A DNA stretch of 40,000 nucleotides. It comes from Halisarca cf. caerulea (lineage: Eukaryota > Porifera > Demospongiae > Chondrillida > Halisarcidae). Made by a program: the position numbers and the translations under genes. Below are positions 1 through 11,113 of the stretch, one piece after another. Numbering within the stretch: position 1 is the first letter of the stretch; every line of letters begins with the position of its first letter. Under the pieces are notes generated by a model. The model worked only from the letters and a program-made list of their open reading frames with translations. It made no database searches and was not told where the DNA came from. The stretch is from the NCBI GenBank assembly GCA_963170055.1, contig CAUJGJ010000483.1:2763917-2803916 (forward strand), written 5' to 3'.

Positions 1-46
1 CACGCATGCACGCACACACGCACGCACACACGCACACACACGCAAA
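1..46. repeat. CA/CG-rich simple repeat
   Basis: Alternating purine-pyrimidine tract (CACGCA and CACACA units) at the window edge; it probably continues outside. From here to 293 I see only AT-rich sequence downstream of the RTK stop codon. No canonical minus-strand AATAAA is visible there. Confidence 0.85.
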
Positions 47-293
47 ATTGTAACTTGATTGCTAAGTATACGCATTGACATTAAAAGTGAGTATAAGACA
101 ATACGTATACAATACTAAATCACAGTCCACTGAATAAATTATAACAACAATACACAGGGCATGTACATGGCATTACAGTTAGGCTTACAACATACATCTA
201 CTTATAGTCATGCAATATGTAAAAATAACTTTTGACTCTCTTGTATAATAAATAATACAAAATAAATAATAACAAACGAATTCAAGATTAACC

Positions 294-1624
294 TTATACT
301 TCAGTTGTTTGGCACAATTTGTTTGAGATGTGAATATGTCGGGAATCTTCCTCAACAAAAACTTCATCGTCAATGTCAGTTTCTTCTCTCTCGCATTCCT
401 CACTTTCTGAGATGCACGATAGGGAAGTTGTTATGGCTGCTACCGATTTCCCCATCTTCAGATGTGTGTAGTGATCATCGAGTATTGAAGCAAGTTCACT
501 GAAAGGTGGACGCTGTGAAGGATCCCATTTCCAGCAATTCTTCATAATGGTGTACATGCTACCAGGACAGTTGAGAGGCTGTTCTAAAACATACCCCTGT
601 GCAATAAGATTAAGTATTTCATCATTAGCTCGAGTATAGTATGGATGATGACCAAAGGAAAAGACCTCCCACATCACAATGCCAAACGACCACACATCTG
701 AATCAAGTGTGAACTCCCCTCGTATAAGAGCCTCTGGTGCTAACCAACGTACAGGCACTTCGGCTCCACTGTGTACACGATAGTAATTTTTGTTGTATAG
801 CGACCGACTTAAACCAAAATCAGCAATCTTGACAACCAAATTAGCACCAACTAAACAGTTTCGTGCAGCAAGATCCCTATGTACTTGGCCATGCTCAGCC
901 ATGTACTTCATGCCTTGTGCTATCTGGAGACAAATGTACACCAATTCATGCTCGGCTAGTTGTGGAGGGTCACATGATGAAGCTGAAATTCTGCAATCCC
1001 TGTATTTATCTGGATGGATGACACGTCGTTCAATGCTGCCTGCTGCTCTCTGTAAAAAGTGACGCAGGTCACCCTCACTCATGTATTCAGCAATAAGATA
1101 AAATGGCTCTTGATTCATACAAATTCCATACAATTTTGCAATGTTTCTGTGATTCAGATGTCCCATAAAGCGAGCTTCTCGAAAAAAATCTCTCATTCTC
1201 TCTGTGGACCCATAGAAATTTATACATTTGGCCGCCACAATTATGGGATCGTTCATTCCTTCCTGGCCACTCAAAGTAGCCTTATAAACAGTTCCAAAAT
1301 GTCCTTCTCCTATGACTTCCCCAAATTCTATGTCTTTTCTGGCAATACTGGCTAGCCCATAATCACCAACAAGGCCATACTTGGACTTGTAGTAGTCATC
1401 GTTAAAGATGTAAGGCAGGTTGGGTGGTCGAGCATCCTTCCCCCATGGTGTTAATTGAACTCTTTTATTCCGGGATTTGCAACAAATGGTGACAACAATA
1501 GTCAATACTATAAGAAATCCTAAACCTATGAGTACAAGACCCACTCCGATCGCATAGAAGGCCTCGTTGATTTCTGGCACAGTTGTACTAGGAATATCTG
1601 ATGCGAGTGGAGGGGGAAAGTGCC
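294..1624 (-). CDS. RTK-A exon 4: transmembrane helix and complete tyrosine kinase domain
   Basis: The acceptor is chosen at an ACTTCTTCAG just before 1624 because it matches the phase of the Ig exon; the open frame itself runs up to 1790. In protein numbering: Pro/Ser/Thr juxtamembrane segment, hydrophobic helix about 374-399 followed by Lys/Arg stop-transfer residues, glycine loop GEGHFGTV 457-464, ATP-anchoring Lys 484, alpha-C Glu 501, HRDLAARN 600-607 (catalytic Asp 602), DFG 620-622, activation-loop tyrosines 628, 632 and 633, APE 647-649. HRDLAARN and the PVRW motif are tyrosine-kinase type, so the enzyme should be active. The YxxxYY activation loop resembles the insulin receptor/Trk/ROR group, but I do not assign a family. 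The acidic tail lacks tyrosines. The whole kinase sits in one exon, unlike most vertebrate RTKs. Confidence 0.92.
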
Positions 1625-4600
1625 CTGAAGAAGTTGTAGTGCTAGGTGGATGGGATGCGATGGATGGAGAACTAGGAACAAATAAAGACAGAGGAATATG
1701 GCACTTGGCTTTTATGACAATTACAATGTAACGTACAGTAAGTTGAGTGCAAGCACATTCATATGCTACCATATTGCGGTAAAGTTTCATGGACTAAAAG
1801 CTTCACAATTTTCTTGTTAACATTAGTAAAAAATTCTTATTCATGAAACACCTTGCAAATCATGCCAACAGCAGTGTGCCACTAATGGAACCTTCCCAAA
1901 TTTATTTTTAAACATGACGAATAATCTCTGATCTTAGACTGAATATTGAAACTATGTTGGTAGCCATTTTAAAAGCAACATGCAGAGAAAGTGACGAAAA
2001 GTCTCTCCAAGTTTAAGGCAGTGGTGGATTTGGGGGGTGGGGAGTGGGTAAATTCATAACTACAGAGTCTTAGAAGAACAAGTAACAAAATGTCATGTGA
2101 AGCAATTTAAAAGGCTCCTAATACTATGACTACAATTAAAAATTAATTATTCCCCACGCGTCACAAGTCAAGGTAGCCATTTTGTTGTAACATTATAACT
2201 TTTTTATGTGCACAAGTGTCCTGTAACATCATGGCCCACTCACAGGTGCACCTCCCTAAAAATTTCTGGATCCACTCCTGCAAGGTGTTACAAAGTTTTT
2301 TGTGAATTGGTGAATTGGAACATATTGGGAAATTGGTGTCATGTGAAACTTTCTTGCCATACGATATTCAGTAGAACTTAATGCCTGCCTATGTACAAAA
2401 AATCTACCTTCAATAAGTCCACAAACATGCAGAGCAATAAATACCAATTTGAAATAAACAATGTGATGTGTTCAATACAACTCAACAGTATCAACTCACA
2501 TAGCTGGGAGAGATGAAGGAGGTTTGGATCCACTAACTGCAGAACAAGAGACAAAGAACATACATAAACATGTGAATCCACAGCAATGGATCGAGCACAA
2601 CACTGGATGGGAAATAATGATACAATAAAAGATGTTCAATACCTGTATGTAGCGCATAAAACACTCCTACACTAGAATGTACACTTAACAAGGAACACCA
2701 TTGCCAACTGCATTGAGCAAGGACAAACACAGAATTCCGTGTTTACAGATGCTGGCTTCTTGCATTGTAAAGTACACAGAAAACATGCTATGATACAAAT
2801 GACAACAACTGAATCATACATGCTACATGTACATGATCATCGCTTAATTTTACCATTGACTATAAATGCACTCGGCATAAATTAGCACTGCCTTGATACA
2901 ATTACGCGTGTGTTATAAACAAAGTGTATACATATAGTATTTGGCATGAATGATATACTGCACCTCAGGAATTGCATACAAAGAAATAATAATGCAGAGA
3001 ACTTTATGCATAGTAGGGGGTTAAAATTGTCACGAACAAAAGTATTCACAGCTTCTGGGTACAATCGAAATGTCTTTGTTTGCTTTTTGCATGAAATTTT
3101 AATGCATGATGACAGCTTGTCTAATGAGCGTGACTCAATATGACAGGTGGGCTCAGTAGGTATAAGAATCATCTATGCCTCCTGCCAGGCATTAGTGATA
3201 CCAAAACTGTCAATGTGCAGTAGCCACTGTAGACGAAATATGACATTGTACAAGTGTCTTCCGTGTACTATAACTGTGCCGCGATGGTGGTTGTTCATAA
3301 TTATGGAGTACAGTAGTATGTAGGATTGACACAGAAAAACAGTTTAATTGGACTGAGTGTACACTGTGCAAATTCCTACATCCCCCAGCATATACATATA
3401 ATGTGCTGCACATGAGGGATGAAGGAATTTGCACAGGGTACACTCAGTCCAATTAAACTTTGTCTAGCCCTATACCCGTCTAGCCTCATGTATGTGTAGC
3501 CCTATGCTCGTCTAGCCCTATGCCTGTCTTGCCCTTTGCCCATCTAGCCCTGTACCTGTTTTGCAACTCACCCTTGTTCCAAGTGTTTTTGGAGAATCCT
3601 TTTTGCACGGTCCTGTGTTAATCGTACATCCTTGAACCATTTTTAAATGGCTTTTATACACTCTTATTATTGGAAATATTATGGCAACACTGTTGTTACA
3701 ACAGGTAGAGGTTGGGCCATATGTAACTGTGTAGACACCACACACACTGCAGCAAAAGTGCACATAATTGTAGGTGCCTATACATTGAAATCTAGCTGCA
3801 CTGCTTTCTTCATAATAAATGACACTATAGTCCAGACTTTCACAATACAGACAAGATAAAAAAAAATTGCATACCATTAACTTTTACTTCTCTTTCGGTT
3901 TTCCTTTGCTTCTTTTCATCTCCATCCAATTGAAAATTGTAGGCTGTACAAGTGTAAGTGGCATTGGGGACAGTGATTGATTCAAAGTAGAAGGCGTCTC
4001 CATTTTGTGTAGGTAGGCCTGGGTTGTCACTAAAACCATAGTCTATTTTCAACCCAATCTTAGGTTTGGGTATGCCATGAGCATCACAGCGAATAGTAAG
4101 GTTCCCTCCAAGTTGCACATCCTTTGGCTCTGCAACAGCCCTGATGATAGATGGCGCAACTACGGACAGAAGAAGCAACATATACATGAATGCAACCATA
4201 AAACCATTGAGTAAATAATATTATGTAAAAGGCATTACCAAAAAAGGATCCTCCAAAAACACTTGGAACAAGGGTAAGTTGCAAAACCAGTAGAGGGTTA
4301 GGTGGGCAAAGGGCAAGACAGAGATAGGGCTAGACGAGCATAGGGCTACACATACATGAGGCTAGACGGGTATAGGGCTAGACAGAGTTTAGTTGGATTG
4401 AGTGCACACTGTGCAAATTCCTACATCCCGCACGTGCAGCACATTATACAGTACATACGTGCTGCGGGATGTAGGAATACGTGCTGTGTTTTTGGAGGAT
4501 CCTTTTTTGATAATGCCTTTTGCACGATCCTGTGTCAATCCTACATCCTTTTACCATTTTTAAATGGTTTTTATACACCCTTGTTCGTGCGGTTTTTCCT

Positions 4601-5367
4601 TTTATAGAGAAACGGTTGCTTGAATAGCTTTCCACCACAGTTGAGAAGGAACACAATAAAATTTTGTAAGATAAAGAAACTAGAATCTATTTAGTTACCT
4701 GACTAAAATTAATTGATGTACTCATCTAGAAACAAATGCTCGAACAAAAAGAGCGCTGAAGTCGACGATCATCGAAGTACAGGCCTTGTGTACGTACGTG
4801 TACGTCTAGTCTCGCGTAGCCATTTCACTAGTTCGAAAATGACTGATCCGGTGAATGTATGGAATTTGCCTATTAAATTTTTTCTCGCTTTGGAAGTGTA
4901 GGTATTGCTTCAAAACCTACAAAAGGCACTTCGCGCTAACAATCGGAGCTCACTGGCAAAAGATGAGACCTCTGGACCCTTTGTGGCGACCTGTAGCTCA
5001 GTTCGAAAAAACGACGAGAAGAAGAATAATAATCTTAAAATGTACTGGTGTTTTCTCTTTTCTTTTCGTCTAAAAGTTCAAAGTTCTTTAAAGAAATTGG
5101 CCTACGAAGGGTTTTAACCACTTCATCTTATAGCTAGTGTGTCAAAAGGCACCAATATCACTTCTAAATGCTTCTAACTGTACTGTGTTGTTAGTTTTCG
5201 GACGAAAACAAAATTTGCGCTAATGTATGGTGGCCATGTTTTTTCGGTGTCAATCCTACATATGGAGTACTACCGTACTCCATAATAGCTGTGTGATAGT
5301 AGAGTATGGATTTCAAAACACATGCAAACACACGTACAGAAGTACACACATGCATGCACACATGCAC

Positions 5368-5434
<67 letters not shown>

Positions 5435-8152
5435 CACACACGGGCGCGCGAGCACACACACACATGCGCGCGCACGCGCACAGACACACATGCACACACA
5501 CACACACACACTCATATGCACAGAGAAAAAAATATTAAGAACTCACTGTGGCTATAAAAGCCCACGGGTTGCATGTAAGTGTGAGAACTACGATCACTCT
5601 CTTTGCCCACACTAAATTTGTACTGAATATAGGCAGTTTTGTTTAAAGGATGAGTGTCAGGTTGACTGAGAAAATAATCCTTGTCTTTAACACTTGAGGG
5701 ACCAATTTGAGCTAAACTTGTCCACTCTGTCCAATTCGTCCAATTTTGAACACTTTCAATGGTTGGTAAGTTTTCCTGGGCCATGATGTCAAATACACCA
5801 TACCGAACACGAGTAGCAGAAATATTACATTGCTGCCCCTTGAAGATCCATATTCCTAACGTAGCAATAAGGTCTGGAGGTGAAAACAGTTCGCAATCTG
5901 GACCAGAACTTGGTTGAGTTGGCTTCACAATATTACTAGTGGAAGTCATATTCTTGGAAAAGGAGGCATTCCTAGGAATAGAAGTGACTATGGGAATGGT
6001 ATAATTATCAACGTGTGTGTCAGTTTCGTTTTGCAATCCATTCTTGTCCATAACAGTGTTCACTGTTGGCAATGAACGTGACTGATTCGTAACTGACATG
6101 TTTCCATTGTGTACAAATGTGGAGTTTCTTGTGCTGGATGTTAAGATACTTGTTTTGTTAGCAAGAGTTGTAAGGTTTGTTCCATTGCTCACACCTTCTC
6201 TTGTAAAATCTTTGGTGTCTGTAGGAAAGGGACAACAAGAAAAACAGTGAACAGGTTGTATTCTCCTTGTGTTGTGCTTGAAATAAACCCTGGTCATGAC
6301 ACAAAACTACAGGGAACAGATACCAACAGCTTGTAAGTAAAGGGAGCACAACAACAACTCAAATGCCATGTAATTAGTCTAACATGAAGTGGACGCTGTG
6401 TATCAACTATACCTACTACCTACATGTCACCTAGTGGCAGGTACATTGAAATTCATTTAATTATTATGTGCCTGCAATCGATTGGAAAGGTGGACAATTA
6501 TTGTGTACTTGAATAGTGTACATGTCGTACCACCTTATAAAGTGTAAAAAGTAAACTTTCTCTGCATGGGGGTGGGGGATGAGTGGGGGAGCATATATCC
6601 TCAGAACCTCTACCTACATACATAGTAATGCACACCTCCACAATACCACACACTTGCACACACATAAGATAGTTCACCTATTCCCCACCCACCCTCAATT
6701 CCTTTATGCAGCCCTGATAAGAGGTGATGCATATTTGAAGGTAAAGATAAAATTATAATAAATGAAATTTAGTCAAGAATTACAATTTGGACCAGACAGT
6801 TTGTATTATAGAAACTGACAAAAAATAGCGGTGGCAAAGTTAGAAGATACTATCATGACTCTTTATTTAATCAAGCCACATTTGCTACACTAAAAGCTGT
6901 GTTGTGTATGGACATGAGTCGCAGCTGGCTGGACTGCTGGCTGAATAGCAAGGGTTCTGGATTATTAAAGGCTGCCTTAAAGAATCATTGTCTTGACAGT
7001 CCTGGTTGTAAAAAGCAAGAAGCTCATTGTATTGAAACCCTTCTTAACTTTGGTTGCCACACAGTTCTTCATAGGTGTAGACAGTACTCTGCTTCTGCTG
7101 CTTGTAGAAAGCTTAGTTTAACTATACCCTAGCTTCAAGGAGAAAACTCCACCTTGCCACTATGATGTTCAAGTGTCTATCTTCACATTATCCTACTGTA
7201 CGCATCTTTCCTGGATGCTCTCATTTCCAACTTCCCACTACCACACTCAATCAGCCTCAACCCTTCAGCTTAACCTTCCTCCAGTGATAACTTTTTTGGG
7301 ACAAAGTTATCAAGTTTGGTGGTTTCAGCTTTATGGAAATCACTCCCCCTCCTTACATTCGTGAAGCTCAAGGCCTCAAGACATTCTCTTATTATTGTGA
7401 ACAACTGTTTTCTTATTAAGACACTATTGAATGAATTAAATGGAATATTGAACTTCATTTGTGATTTTTTACACCAATTGCATGCTTTCTATACCTACAA
7501 CAATTTCAATTTCAATTTTATTCCCCTTTAGCCTTTTTGTTTTATTTTGTTTGTTTCTATTAATACTTTTTGAGTACTGTTTTGTCCTCTGGGTGCTGGG
7601 TGGACTAGCTCTTGGCTAACATGCAGCTCCCCAGAGTCAATAAGAATGCCTGATCCTTCCATGACTGTATACTGAATTTTATAAGGATAATACATAACAG
7701 AGCAACAAAATCTGTTAAATTATACTAGCCAGCATTCCTTGTAAGTGACAGCTATTTAAACAATAAACTATGAATATCAATACTAAAACGAAATTCATAC
7801 AGCAAACAAAGCAACAGCTTGTATTGCAGTCACTGGGAGGGCAGGGGAGACTCTTAAGTAATGTCCTCCTATGTCCAGACAATTGGATACCCGTACTCTA
7901 TTGTCACCTTATGCATCAGGCCACCTCATCAGAAGCAATGGGCTCCACTACCATAGCTACATAATAATTATATCACATTACATCCATCTTAGAGGTGTGC
8001 CCTGCCCTCATCCAGCTGGAGATGTGACCCCTGCATTGCTTGCCCTATATAGCATCTCCATGCAAAGCACATGCCTTAGGGCACATACAAATACACAGAA
8101 TACAACAACAAGAACTAAACATCCATAATTATATATCCACACACACACACAT

Positions 8153-8207
<55 letters not shown>

Positions 8208-9000
8208 CAGGCACACCAGTAAACAATACAAAACCAAGAATAACAGGCAGATACTCCTCCAATTCAATATTACACAACTGTAGTGGTAAAAGCACTACAC
8301 TCACACCATTATTCATTGGTTATATCCATTAGAAATAAATAATTTGTATTGCTCCCAATTATATCAGGGTGTGAGTTTAAATCAACACTCACACGCATGA
8401 GGCTAATTGAAAAGGTGTATAGAAGTCTAAGTACTGATGTTAAACATGCAAAACACTATTTAATCACAGATTGCAGTCTAGTGTATCTATGATGGTACTA
8501 CAGTATCAAACCATAGATAAGAGCACAGAAAGAAAAAAAACTATCTCAACAAGGTGCTAACTCAGTTAATACATACAAAAAGTTTATCTTCCTTGTACGT
8601 ACACGTACGCATGTACAACATACAGACAGGAATGCATAGCACCCTCACAAGTGTAGCCACGGGGATCAGCGATGTAATACAAGGAAGGGACAGAAAGTGT
8701 GCTTGCGCTGGTTTGGGGAAGGGGGTTAGATTTTGCAGTTTGGAAATGTTCAGCAAAACATTATATTGCAAAAAGTGATATCTACGACACAGGCCATGTA
8801 CTATGGGAAAAACAAATCTATGGTGTACATATGAGCATGCTTTGTTGGTTTCTTCTTTCAATGGGTGTTTGTAAAAGTCCTAACGATGGAGATGTTTAGG
8901 ACATTTTAAACTCACAAACAGAAGCTGACATACATACAATATGGTAGGTCTTCAGCTATAAACAATTTAAGGCAAGATATACAATTGATACTGTGTGTGT

Positions 9001-9039
<39 letters not shown>

Positions 9040-9829
9040 CACACACACAGTACAATTAAATGGTCTATGCTTCAGCCAACAAATGCTGCATTGCAATCAT
9101 AAATGCACTCCAGCCAAGACATCATTACATATATGTGTAATGCCATTATGCCGTGATAAGGGTTGTCAGTATCTATATGTGCTTTTAATATAATGTTCTA
9201 AGTGAATGGTTCAAAAACTCTATAAAGGAAGGAACATAGGTGCAGATGAAACTATACAAAAGTGGTGAGGCATCTCAACACGTTTTATCGCTACAATATT
9301 CTACCATTCATGATAGTACATAGTCATACAAAGCTCAAAAAGACTAGAGTATATATACGCACTTTCGAGGATTGGTAAGAAAAGTGGTATGGCCATTGTC
9401 CTATACCTGCCCCAGTGATCTCTCCGGCCCTAACATTGCATCACAGACATGCCCATAGATATAGAAGTCATAAAAACAACGGATAGATAATTCTGAAGGA
9501 TCATTTAGGCAGAAATCGAAGCACACAAAATCTGCCTTTCACGGCAAACACGTGGAAAGCTCGCTCGCAGGATTGCATGCACTGGGGGATACAGGGCGGG
9601 ACCCACGGCCACCGCTGGAGAGTTTGAAAACGATTGCATATGCTTTGTGTAGTTTTAACGTGGATTACGTACAATACTTTCATACGTGCTTCTCTTTGAC
9701 TAAAAGGAAAGGAAGGCCGCGACTAAGCTTACCTGATGGAGCTGGAGATATCGAAGTAGGTCCCGCAAATTCGACCCGAAGTCCGCACAGCACACTCGAA
9801 AACAATAATAAACTAGGAATAGATCGCAT
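294..9829 (-). CDS. Receptor tyrosine kinase RTK-A, complete four-exon gene
   Basis: Predicted single-pass receptor tyrosine kinase. Exons on the minus strand: E1 9829-9733 (signal peptide), E2 6218-5547 (Ser/Thr/Asn-rich stalk plus a Cys-containing region), E3 4159-3875 (Ig-like domain), E4 1624-294 (transmembrane helix, kinase, tail). All three introns are phase 1, each has GT-AG ends, and the exons sum to 2385 nt (794 aa plus stop), which supports the model. The extracellular part would bind an unknown ligand or cell-surface partner; the intracellular part has every catalytic motif. The C terminus ends T-T-E-V, which fits a class I PDZ ligand (inference). The start at 9829 gives a good signal peptide; an in-frame ATG 15 nt upstream is possible. 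The gene lies about 350 bp downstream of a ZNF598 copy on the same strand. Family: animal RTK; subfamily not assigned. The exon joins are by phase and splice-site inspection, without transcript evidence. Confidence 0.8.
1625..3874 (-). other. RTK-A intron 3
   Basis: About 2.25 kb between the Ig exon and the kinase exon. It holds AT-rich sequence with no convincing exon, and a foldback-type repeat at its upstream end (about 3290-3670). Short open frames on both strands here lack recognisable domains or conserved duplicates. An additional small symmetric exon cannot be excluded. Confidence 0.55.
3290..3670. mobile_element. Foldback-type repeat copy 1
   Basis: Contains a hairpin with arms 3341-3384 and 3416-3459, which are near-perfect reverse complements. 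A long arm made of repeated TAGCCCTATGC/TCGTC units follows and ends near an ACCATTTTTAAATGG motif around 3638-3651. The same arm occurs in inverse orientation at about 4227-4390 and 26500-26690, and in direct orientation at 14413-14600 and 27180-27315. No coding capacity is visible, so it would be non-autonomous. The duplication of this locus starts inside this arm. Confidence 0.65.
3875..4159 (-). CDS. RTK-A exon 3: Ig-like domain
   Basis: 285-nt phase 1-1 exon with a good acceptor (CTTCTTCTGTCCGTAG) and donor (GTATGC). It encodes one Ig-like domain: the strand-B cysteine is at protein residue 281 in an LTIRC context and the strand-F cysteine at 327 in the sequence ATYTC. The usual core Trp appears to be replaced by a hydrophobic residue (about Leu 293). 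It belongs to the extracellular part of RTK-A, just before the juxtamembrane stalk. A duplicate in RTK-B at 14816-15100 differs at about 15 of 95 residues. In this copy the exon is flanked by inverted foldback arms. Confidence 0.8.
4227..5288. mobile_element. 1.06-kb insertion with foldback arms in RTK-A intron 2
   Basis: RTK-B lacks this block: the flanks AATATTATGTA and TAGCTGTGTGATAG-like sequence are adjacent there. It begins with a foldback arm (4227-4395), has an internal hairpin around 4418-4480, and a second arm ending in ACCATTTTTAAATGG near 4567. The rest (about 4580-5288) is a CpG-richer stretch with several unexplained short plus-strand frames (for example 4713-4901 and 4855-5073), then a TGTCAATCCTACAT end motif that recurs inverted near 3320. 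I do not recognise a transposase. It could instead be an ancestral sequence lost from unit B. Confidence 0.55.
5370..5515. repeat. (CA)n microsatellite
   Basis: Long CA tract with GCGCGC interruptions, inside RTK-A intron 2 just downstream of the exon 2 donor. RTK-B has a purer, shorter tract at 15238-15309. His- or Val-Cys-rich open frames over it are artefacts. Confidence 0.95.
5547..6218 (-). CDS. RTK-A exon 2: glycosylated stalk and Cys-containing ectodomain
   Basis: 672-nt phase 1-1 exon with a strong acceptor (CCCTTTCCTACAG) and a perfect GTGAGT donor. It encodes about 224 extracellular residues. The N-terminal half is Ser/Thr/Asn-rich and mucin-like. I count 14 N-x-S/T sequons across the exon, including the motif NWTNWTEW. 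The C-terminal half has two cysteines about 21 residues apart, then a region I cannot assign to a known domain. The RTK-B copy has exactly the same length but two short clusters of amino-acid replacement (5854-5885 and 5670-5697 here). The open frame upstream of the acceptor (to 6297) is taken as intronic. Confidence 0.7.
8140..8203. repeat. (CA)n microsatellite
   Basis: About 30 CA units in RTK-A intron 1. The corresponding place in unit B (about 17940-17985) is shorter and interrupted. Confidence 0.95.
8992..9050. repeat. Palindromic (GT)n(GC)n(AC)n tract
   Basis: GT repeats pass into GCGCGCGC and then AC repeats, forming a self-complementary alternating tract that could adopt Z-DNA or a hairpin. 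In unit B the equivalent DNA is rearranged. Confidence 0.85.
9733..9829 (-). CDS. RTK-A exon 1: signal peptide
   Basis: ATG at 9829 encodes MRSIPSLLLFSSVLCGL followed by a short polar linker: a basic n-region, hydrophobic core and small residues near the likely cleavage site. The donor is GTAAGC after 32 codons plus one base, and this phase joins exon 2 in frame (new codon Asp). The exon and its donor are identical in unit B at 18722-18818. Longer open frames on the opposite strand here (9552-9833) are shadows. Confidence 0.65.
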
Positions 9830-10932
9830 CTGAAGGATCTCCATTAGAAAGCCGCGATGTGAAACACTGAAGATGATAGATCTGCTCTGCTACTCCCAGT
9901 CCATATCTCTTGTGACGTTTGTCATACAAGCGAAAGGAAACAATTGACTTCTTCGTAAACTGAGTCGTATAACAGCAATAATAGTATACGGAGAGTGTAT
10001 ACTGCATGCATGACATTGTACAATATTACGTTGAAATCTCGCACACTGAGTAGTACGTGTTACCAAGAGTCCTCTTATACCTATATTCGGATATGCAAAT
10101 AAACTGACAATTTATATTTGGTTAGGATTTCAAATAAAACAATTAATAGACAAAAATTGCATGCACAACAAAGGGCTACTCTTAGATCAAATTCATAGCC
10201 ACTCTGTTGCTCCATGTTGAGGATGGAACACTGTTGATGGGATCATTGGCTGCTGCAGACAGACTAGGGTAGTCAGAACTGTCCAGTGTGGATGAATGGT
10301 CGCTTTTACTTCCTGTACTGGATGGATTCCAGGGAACAGATGCAGTGTTTGCTGCCTTGGAACGGGACTTCACTTTGTTTCTGCCCGGTGCTTTACCCTT
10401 CTTCTTGCTGCTTCTTTGAAACTCAGTATTCGTGTACCGCATTACGTGGGATGGTTGACTGATCTTAGGCCATGCTGGTGCATTGGATTTTATATGAACT
10501 AGTCTTAGTTCAGATCGCTTCTCGGGGTTAGGAAGTCCTCTCCAGCTACTTTGTCCACAATAAAGGATTGTTTCTTTTCTCCTTGCTGATCCTTTACTGC
10601 AGCTGCAAATCCTGGTGGTGGACCGGAGCTCCTGTTTGGAGCGGACTGAGGTGCAGGATTGGAGGATGTAGGCACAAAACCTGGTGGAGGCTTACATTTA
10701 GCTGGTTGCTTTGACATATCTGGTTGTTTGGTTGATGTATTGCTGACACTGCTTTCACTTGGGGCATCCAAAGATGGCCAGTCTTGAGAGGAGTCTTTCT
10801 TTTGGTGTTCATGCGGCTTAGAGCTAACTTCTGGGGCATCAGAGGCAGTTTCTTCCACAAGTCTACATGGATACACAGTCTACATAACATACATGTCAGC
10901 TAGTACTGTATTGCCTGTATCTCACTTGTACA

Positions 10933-11113
10933 TACAGTGGAAATTCATTATAACCAATCCCAGGGGACACTGAAATTTCTTCACTGTATCAGAAATTCAC
11001 TGTAACCAGGTACACTGTCATGGTAGAACATTTACTGGGACACATGTATTTATTCACTATATCCAGAAATTCACTCTATGTACGAGATTTCTCTATAATG
11101 AATTTCCACTGTA
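10933..11113. mobile_element. Pogo/Tigger-like MITE
   Basis: 181-bp element with perfect 20-bp terminal inverted repeats (10933-10952 and 11094-11113). They begin TACAGTGGAAATTC, meaning CAGT ends next to a TA target dinucleotide as in Tc1/mariner-pogo elements. It lies in the ZNF598-A intron; the orthologous copy in unit B is at 20895-21075, so it predates the duplication. Non-coding. Confidence 0.75.

Larger units (their letters stand above)
6219..9732 (-). other. RTK-A intron 1
   Basis: About 3.5 kb, collinear with 16016-18721 of unit B, so this is old intronic sequence, not a recent insertion. It holds CA tracts, a GT/GC/AC palindromic tract and AT-rich sequence. At 6369-6324 an alternative signal-like mini-exon (MAFELLLCSLYLQAV, donor GTATCT) would also join exon 2 in phase, but its unit-B counterpart is shifted by a 10-nt difference that would create an immediate stop, so I prefer the 9829 exon. 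Plus-strand frames at 6899-7132 and 7173-7364 have no recognisable product. Confidence 0.55.

Noticed and set aside
1625..1790. Kinase ORF starting at its own ATG at 1790
   Set aside because: That start gives no convincing signal peptide, and a phase-compatible acceptor at 1624 joins the frame to the Ig exon.
6324..6369. Alternative RTK-A signal exon starting MAFELLL
   Set aside because: It joins exon 2 in phase, but the unit-B copy has a 10-nt change that would stop translation after splicing, and it has a weaker donor than the exon at 9829-9733. Kept only as an alternative.
9552..9833. 93-codon plus-strand frame, conserved at 18541-18822
   Set aside because: Antisense to the RTK signal-peptide exon and its surroundings. 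Conservation is explained by the recent duplication, and no domain is recognisable.
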